Positions 57,701 through 64,000 of a stretch of 64,000 bases of DNA are shown in pieces. The position numbers were made by a program, and so were the translations under genes. The DNA lies in contig NC_135556.1 in NCBI RefSeq assembly GCF_964340395.1, positions 25,697,223 through 25,761,222 of the forward strand, in the 5' to 3' direction. The stretch is from Glandiceps talaboti. Taxonomy: Eukaryota; Hemichordata; Enteropneusta; Spengelidae. Under the pieces are notes generated by a model that ran no database searches, was not told the origin of the DNA, and worked only from the letters and a program-made list of their open reading frames with translations. The first letter of the stretch is position 1. The number at the start of each line of letters is the position of its first letter.

Positions 57701-60700
57701 TTCATACTATGTTATCTCTACAGTGGAGCCACATGCCAGGGATTCAATCTATGGTTCTCATACTATGTTATCTTTACAGTGGAGCCACATGCCAGGGATT
57801 CAATCTATGGTTCTCACACTATGTTATCTTTACAGTGGAGCCACATGCCAGGGATTCAATCTATGGTTCTCATACTATGTTATCTTTACAGTGGAGCCAC
57901 ATGCCAGGGATTCAATCTATGGTTCTCACACTATGTTATCTTTACAGTGGAGCCACATGCCAGGGATTCAATCTATGGTTCTCAGACTATGTTATCTTTA
58001 CAGTGGAGCCACATGCCAGGGATTCAATCTATGGTTCTCATACTATGTTATCTTTACAGTGGAGCCACATGCCAGGGATTCAATCTATGGTTCTCACACT
58101 ATGTTATCTTTACAGTGGAGCCACATGCCAGGGATTCAATCTATGGTTCTCATACTATGTTATCTTTACAGTGGAGCCACATGCCAGGGATTCAATCTAT
58201 GGTTCTCACACTATGTTATCTTTACAGTGGAGCCACATGCCAGGGATTCAATCTATGGTTCTCAGACTATGTTATCTTTACAGTGGAGCCACATGCCAGG
58301 GATTCAATCTATGATGTTCATACTATGTTATCTTTACAGTGGAGCTACATGGATATTGACAGTTCTTAGCTTTATTTTCAGGACCAACTTTTCCATATCA
58401 GACAACTGTTTTTCACTCTTCATAAATTGTAATCCTTGACTGCCCTAACTGAGACTTTCCCAATCCTTGACTGCCCTAACTGAGACTTTCCCAATCCTTG
58501 ACTGCCCTAACTGAGACTTTCCCAATCATTGACTGCCCTAACTGAGACTTTCCCAATCCTTGACTGCCCTAACTGAGACTTTCCCAATCCTTCCCAATCC
58601 TTGACTGACCTAATTGAGACTTTCCCAATCCTTCCCAATCATTGACTGCCCTAACTGAGACTTTCCCAATCCTTGACTGCCCTAACTGAGACTTTCCCAA
58701 TCCTTCCCAATCATTGACTGCCCTAACTGAGACTTTCCCAATCCTTGACTGCCCTAATTGAGACTTCCAATCCTTGACTGCCTTATAACTGAGACATTTC
58801 CTACACATAAATTAGTATACTTTATATAAAAACATTAGTTCAAGATCAGAAATGCAAGAGAGATAATGGTAATTTTTAGCTTGTCATAGTTATGTTACCA
58901 AAGTTCATAAATGCTGTAAATATACATTAAGCCCTTCAGTTATATTTCAGTCAACTAGCTTATGAATGACAGATTGTCAGTAGGGCTTGAAAGCACAGTA
59001 TGAAAGCTTGTCATACAAATGACTACCCTCTGACCTCCCGGTAACATCAATCTGCTTCCATATATTAATTTTACTATCAATAAATCTAGCTGGTTAGTAA
59101 ACATATACAATATGATTGAATTGCTTTAATATCCTCTCTGTAATGTGCTCTTTTTGTACCACTAACAGTTTTACATTGCCTTGTGACGTATTATGCCCTC
59201 TACCAGCCAATCTGATAAGCCATCAAGATCTAATAAGTGCATGGGTAGTACAATGTATACACTTTGTATCGTTATTAGTGCAGTGTAAGAGAGACTGTTT
59301 GTATCAGTTATATACCCTAGATTGATACATGATTGCAAACCCCCAACTAAAGTACAGATAACTGTTAGTTATAGCAAATCTTCAGCTGTACTGTAGTAGA
59401 TATGTCATAGTATCATTTTAATATACACTCTATATAAGATTGAGACATGATTGCAAACCCCCAATGGAAATATAGTTATGAATCAGATGACTATTTTAGT
59501 TACATACAATAGACTATAAAAATTCAGCTCTAGTAAAGTAGATACGAGACTTTATGTTTGCATCAGTTCTAAACACTAGATTGATACATTTAGCAAAGTC
59601 CAAATTTTAGTACAGGAATTCTGAGACAAATGTTTATTGTTATATTATAGCAAAGTCCAAATTATAGTACAGGAATTCTGAGACAAATGTTTATTGTTAT
59701 ATTATAGCAAAGTCCAAATTTTAGTACAGGAATTCTGAGACAACTGTATACTGTTACATTATAGCAAACCCTACTGTAGCATATTAGTTTAAATGAGTTT
59801 TTACAACAGTAACTTACATACTATAGACTGATACAACACGTTCCAAGTCTGTGCACATGTTTTTAATCGAAATTCAAAACTTCAGCTATCATAAGTTTAA
59901 TAACAAACTTAGATTTCAATTCTATTTTTTTCTATTTTATAATCACAAAATAATAAATGACTATTGAAAAATGATCCTAATGTAACATTTATAGTTGCTG
60001 TCAATGTTTGAAATTCTTGTAACAGTGGAGGGTATCGAGTAAATCTGCAGTACTAGTGATTTCTCTACATTCTACCATTAAACTATGGAAGGGGGTACCT
60101 TGGTATTAAAAAACACCTGGAAAACTGGGATAGGTGTTTAACAATTAATAAAACCTATTGCAAAAACTCTGAAATAGAATTTGATGCCATGTAAAATACT
60201 CTAGTGTAACTGAAAATATTTATGAAATACTCAACATCACTTGTCAAAATTTGTAGTCTGGAAAGGAGATTGAAGGTAGAATTGTGTCTACATGTACGTA
60301 GTCTATATAATTAGACAGAGTGTGTTATCTTTACTCAATGCATTCATCTATTGCCAAACATGTACATCATTCATCATTTTTATCTCTAGATTTAATAAAA
60401 TTTCAGCAGACTAATTCCTTATATACAACTTAATTATTTCATGCTTTTCATCTTTTGGGACTAAAACGTATATTCTTCATGATACAGATTTATGATTTTG
60501 ACTTTCAAAACAAGACAATCATTGTAATTTGTATTGAAACTGTCAAAGTCATCTTGCAAATTGTGATTTATTGGAAGTTTAATAGTTTACAGAGGATATA
60601 TGTCTGTATTGGTATAAGATTGGCCATGTCAGCTTTCATCAACCAATCAGAATTTGTCATATACGAATTGCTAAATTTAACTGTGTTTAGTGACTTAATA

Positions 60701-61152
60701 AATAGTTTTTAGTTGAATTTGCCAATGTCATATTTATTTTAAAATCAGTATTTCTCCTCTGAAATGTATTCTGAATATTGAAACCACTTTTGCAAAGGAA
60801 AGAATTTCATTTTCTTGCATCTTTTTCAGGTAGCACCAATTATAATTTCAACACAGCTTCAATCAAAAACTCATATATCAATCCCAACTAGATTACTACT
60901 AGAATATCAGAGATTCACAACTTGACATCTATGGAAATAAAACACAGGTGCACTTAAATGTAACATTAAAATGCAAATTATCTTACCATCAATCTGGTCC
61001 TCATTTGGTGTATTTCTTAAACCACCTGGGGTAGATGCACTTGATGCATGTTCTCTTGCATCACGATCACTTTCACCGCGACCGCTATCATTGCTGGCAG
61101 TTTCATCTCTCTGATCAGGATTGGCAGTGAGAGTTGACAATAAATTATCAAC
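50974..61152 (-). CDS. Delta-type protocadherin, cytoplasmic 3' exons only
   Basis: Two exons on the minus strand, 61152-60987 and 51797-50974, join in phase (G/GT) to encode 329 residues and a TGA stop. Protocadherins are single-pass adhesion proteins. This part contains no cadherin repeat or membrane segment, so it is cytoplasmic tail; the ectodomain exons lie beyond 64000. The first exon starts VDNLLSTL and contains NDSGRGESDRD. The second contains CTIECKTLGHSDQCWMPP near its start, the Cys/GHSD/CWMP block typical of delta-1 protocadherin tails (PCDH1, 7, 9, 11). The rest is Ser/Asn/Gln-rich and acidic. It ends FFSDSTV, a class I PDZ ligand (S-x-V). No PP1-binding RRVTF-type motif is visible in this part. 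Assignment to a delta subtype rests on one motif; a precise symbol is not justified. Confidence 0.85.
52495..52622. repeat. About 62-bp tandem duplication
   Basis: CTAACACATGTCAAGCAATG and GCCATTAGAAAGTATTTT occur twice in succession within the protocadherin intron. Confidence 0.92.
53285..53570. repeat. About 170-bp diverged tandem duplication
   Basis: Two copies sharing TATTTCAAGTATTTTTT, TTGATGTATTTTTAGCCC-type and ACTCCAATTA blocks in order. Confidence 0.75.
53575..55700. other. Protocadherin intron, unique sequence
   Basis: AT-rich, no exon compatible with the protocadherin frame and no repeat array seen. Confidence 0.55.
55705..55830. repeat. 21-bp tandem repeat, about 6 copies
   Basis: Unit TTCTAAATATCTATGGAAAAG with AGTAC variants. 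Confidence 0.93.
56316..58350. repeat. 56-bp minisatellite, about 36 copies
   Basis: Unit GGGATTCAATCTATGGTTCT, CACACTATGTTATCTTTACA, GTGGAGCCACATGCCA. The plus strand of the unit has no stop in any frame. Since 56 is not a multiple of three, long open frames (up to 673 codons) cycle through all three readings. Lies antisense in the 9.2-kb protocadherin intron. Confidence 0.98.
58432..58795. repeat. 31-bp minisatellite, about 11 copies
   Basis: Unit CCTTGACTGCCCTAACTGAG then ACTTTCCCAAT; some units carry an extra CCTTCCCAAT. Only 80 bases from the end of the 56-bp array. Confidence 0.97.
58800..60986. other. Protocadherin intron with one small tandem repeat
   Basis: A 57-bp unit (AGCAAAGTCCAAATTTTAGT, AATTCTGAGACAAATGTTTA) repeats three times at 59590-59765. 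The phrase TTGATACATGATTGCAAACC/TTGAGACATGATTGCAAACC recurs at 59320 and 59440. No exon seen. Confidence 0.7.
60987..61152 (-). CDS. Protocadherin cytoplasmic exon
   Basis: Acceptor TTTTCTTCACCAG, donor GTAAGATAA. 55 codons plus one base: VDNLLSTLTANPDQRDETAS then NDSGRGESDRDAREHASSAS, ending EDQID. The DSGRGESD element recurs in protocadherin tails. Confidence 0.85.
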
Positions 61153-62865
61153 CTGGTGAAGAAAATGATAGGAAATATTAATTTAAATAAATATCCAAAA
61201 GTAAATGTTGACAGCTAGTATTTTCTGTAATATTATGTTACTACTGAGAGGTTCATCAAAAGTGTTATTGTTTTTGTTCTTTTCACAAACCTATGAATCT
61301 CAGATCATCATGTAACTATTTATACAGTACATATCCTTTCAAATGACGCCAACACATCAAGAAACACACCATGGACAAGCTGTAGTAGCGTGTGGCTATA
61401 GAAGCCTTGAATAGCAAACTGTGCCTTTCAATGCAAAAGCACTTAAATTTTGACTTGAATAGGAAATTACATGTATTCCCGACAACGTAACGTTACAAAG
61501 TTAAAATGTCACAGACGAAAAGTTTCACCTTTGAACAGTCAGAATCGCAGAGAGGACTGCTCTATTTTTTATGCAAATACAGCTCAAAATAAAATTATTG
61601 AATGTCTCTTGAATTTTGCATGAATTGTGGTGGTAAGAATCATCAGGAGGATATCTGCTCTATTTTTTTTTTATAAAAGTACTGCTCAAATTGAATATTT
61701 GTCAAATTTTACAAAATTGTTATCAAAATTAAATTATTGAACTTTCATGCAATTTTACACAAAATATGACATGTTTAACATCTGTATTACATGAAATGTG
61801 TTTTAATATGACAGGGATATGACAGAAGAGTACGAAGCAATTGATTTACAGGTCATTGAAAGCCATGCTAAATCAAATTGCAATCCAAACATACAAACCT
61901 ACAATTGTGTATTAATATAATACTACTACTTTCACTGGGGACTAATTATGTAATAAGATTTAGAAAATTAACCAATTATCATAAATTTGATGGTTTCTTA
62001 AAACAAATTTATCCCACTTTGTATGGTGCCATGGGACACATTTCATACACACTGTGGTAATTTATACAGTATGGGTATTTTCTACTTTCAGACCTGTTTA
62101 GTGCAGTGTGTAGAACTAACTAAAAGTCAATAACTAATCCTTAAATTTATCTATACTCTAATTTCAACAGTCATACGATAATCACTATTTTTTTATTGTT
62201 TATATTTTCTTAACTGCGGTCTTATTCCCACACTCTAATTAATTATATTGTACATATTTCCTGATGCCAATTATTTTTCTTTACATCCTGAGAATTCAGA
62301 CAAAGGGCTGTTTTTTTCCAGTTGACTTGGCACAGTAAATTGAAAAGGAAAATGTTTAGAATAGGCGATATAAAGCCCAAGGCATTCAGGTCCCTATGGC
62401 TTGTATAGGGGTTGTGTCAGTTAGAAAACACTTTTTAAGTGTATATTTACAGATATATGCAAATTTTAAGGAGAAACTGCGAGACACAGCTTATAAACTG
62501 TCAAAATACTTTCACCTATACAGCCAACATTTGACTAAAAGTGCAAAATAAACTACTTTCACACCTTGAAAATATTACAAAATGTGGCAATTTTTAGCTT
62601 TTGATGCTTTTCGTAGCCCACGAAAAATATTGAAGTAAGTAATGATGTGTATCTATAAGGTTAACAGCAAGACAATATGTATAACTCCCACTGCAATGGT
62701 ATGATGGATGTATATATTGCAAAATCATTTCTCAACTCATGTAGTATCGATAGGTGTGTATAAAAGCTTGCCCTGATTCTTTGATTACCGATAACAAAAA
62801 CTTGCACAATATGGCAGCATGTAGTCGATCCCCATGACCTACTATCGTATTCATCATCATTTAGA
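61153..62865. other. Upstream protocadherin intron, unique sequence
   Basis: AT-rich, no exon or repeat array recognised; the next upstream exon must lie beyond it. Confidence 0.5.
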
Positions 62866-62867
62866 CG

Positions 62868-63810
62868 TTTGTATGTTTCTCTCTCAAATTATTCAGCCTG
62901 AAATAACAACAAAATGATCATTCTATTCAAGTTTGGCTGTAATTGATTCCAAATTCTTACCATACACGTTTACTAAAATAGAAATATGTTTCTTGGTGGG
63001 GAAAAGTAACTGGCCTACTGTTAAATTTGTAAGTTTTCTCAAATTATTTAATCAGGAATGATAACTAAATATGTAAAATAATCCTTTTATTCAGATTAAT
63101 TCTGTCTACTATATTTTATTCCAAATTCTGATGATACATGTTAAAAGTTTAATGAAATAGACATGTATAGTGGGAAAAGTAACTGTGCATTCCATTTGAC
63201 CTATTGGTGTAATAATCATCATTTTAGACACACATCATAAATCTAAATATATCTAAATGATAATTTTACTTACATTTCATCTATACAGGATTGAAACGAT
63301 CTATGGTAAAGTTTAAATCAAACAACATTTTTTGGCGGGGAAACTGAACTGTGCTGTCCTTATTTTTCTCAATTCATTCAGAAATAAGAACTAAATGATG
63401 ATTTTACTCCAAATTATTCAATTGTTTATGCTCTATGTTAAAGGTTGCATTGAAATACATGTGGGGGGTGTAAATACATAGGGGTGGGGGGGGTGTAAAT
63501 ACATAGGAGTGGGATGGTAAATACATGTGGGGGGTGTAAATACATAGGGGTGGGATGGTAAATACATGGGGGGTAAAAAGATGGGAGGGGGGGGGGGAAT
63601 AACAGTGCCACTGATCCATTGAGTCTACATCTATTCCCACTGTAACTTATTCATCTTCAATTACCTACACTTGTCAGTTTTCTCAAATAATTCATCCAGA
63701 TAATATCTAAATGATAATTTTACTCAACTTTTATCCATAATGGTTTCAAAAATTTATGATTTATAGAAAGTTTAATAAATTTTTCTCATTTTGTTGGCAG
63801 TGAACCTGAA
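62868..63810. repeat. Diverged ~180-290-bp tandem repeat, about 4-5 copies
   Basis: Recurring TTTTCTCAAATTATTCA, AACTAAATGATGATTTTACT, CCAAATT(A/C)T and GTTAAAAGTTTAATGAAAT-like blocks in fixed order. The most recent copy contains an inserted G-rich simple repeat (63460-63600, GGGGTGTAAATACATAGG). Confidence 0.75.
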
Positions 63811-64000
63811 CAATATGTTGCATAGTCTATGTTTTGTATGAACTGTAACTTGGTTATCAGACTGTGGCAAGCTACGGTTGGTCAGTTGCAACTTATGAAA
63901 TATGATGGTACCTCACACAGCATGTTAACTATATACATCATCCATACTTAATGAGTTTGTTTGTCCCTCATTAGATACAAATGGTATGTGTTGAATGCAT

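Noticed and set aside
56334-58439. Open frames of 305, 673, 272 and 238 codons as repetitive-protein genes
   Set aside because: They are the same 56-bp unit read in all three frames; no promoter, splice context or codon preference, and frames overlap completely.
63404-63640. Pro/His/Tyr-rich minus-strand frame upstream of the protocadherin exon
   Set aside because: Arises from the G-rich simple repeat at 63460-63600; no cadherin features or splice phase match.

Overview
The window is AT-rich animal nuclear DNA. Genes are split into many short exons with GT/AG introns, one gene is cut by each end of the window, and intergenic and intronic DNA is packed with minisatellites, SINE-like copies and microsatellites. 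Gene content (coronin-7, mitochondrial DnaJ/Tid1, a delta-type protocadherin) points to a bilaterian. The small introns and abundant minisatellites suggest a marine invertebrate (invertebrate deuterostome or lophotrochozoan), but the sequence alone does not settle the species.

Region 1 (1-16200, minus strand): CORO7 (coronin-7/POD-1). One non-coding first exon and 17 coding exons can be placed with matching splice phases. They encode about 750 residues from the start codon into the second beta-propeller; the C-terminus lies beyond base 1. Several introns are mostly minisatellite. In three of them the repeat unit itself contains the end of the preceding exon plus its GTAAGT donor, so the intron carries tens of copies of the real 5' splice site.

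Region 2 (16200-27930, plus strand): DNAJA3 (Tid1), complete. Nine shared exons are followed by two alternative C-terminal exons, predicting 476- and 499-residue forms. CORO7 and DNAJA3 are head to head, with about 310 bases between the CORO7 first-exon donor and the DNAJA3 start codon. From memory, the same divergent arrangement exists at human 16p13.3, so this is probably old microsynteny with a shared promoter.

Region 3 (27930-50360): about 22 kb with no gene I can support. It holds large tandem arrays (34-bp, 29-bp, 35-bp and 60-bp units), older diverged tandem blocks, a SINE-like copy and AT-rich unique sequence.

Region 4 (50360-64000, minus strand): the 3' end of a delta-type protocadherin gene. 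It comprises a cytoplasmic exon at 60987-61152, a 9.2-kb intron containing a 2-kb array of a 56-bp unit, and the last coding exon at 50974-51797, which ends in a class I PDZ ligand. The ectodomain exons are outside the window. It is convergent with DNAJA3.

Most unusual: the repeated amplification of exon-end/5' splice-site sequence within CORO7, and the duplicated-looking alternative last exons of DNAJA3.
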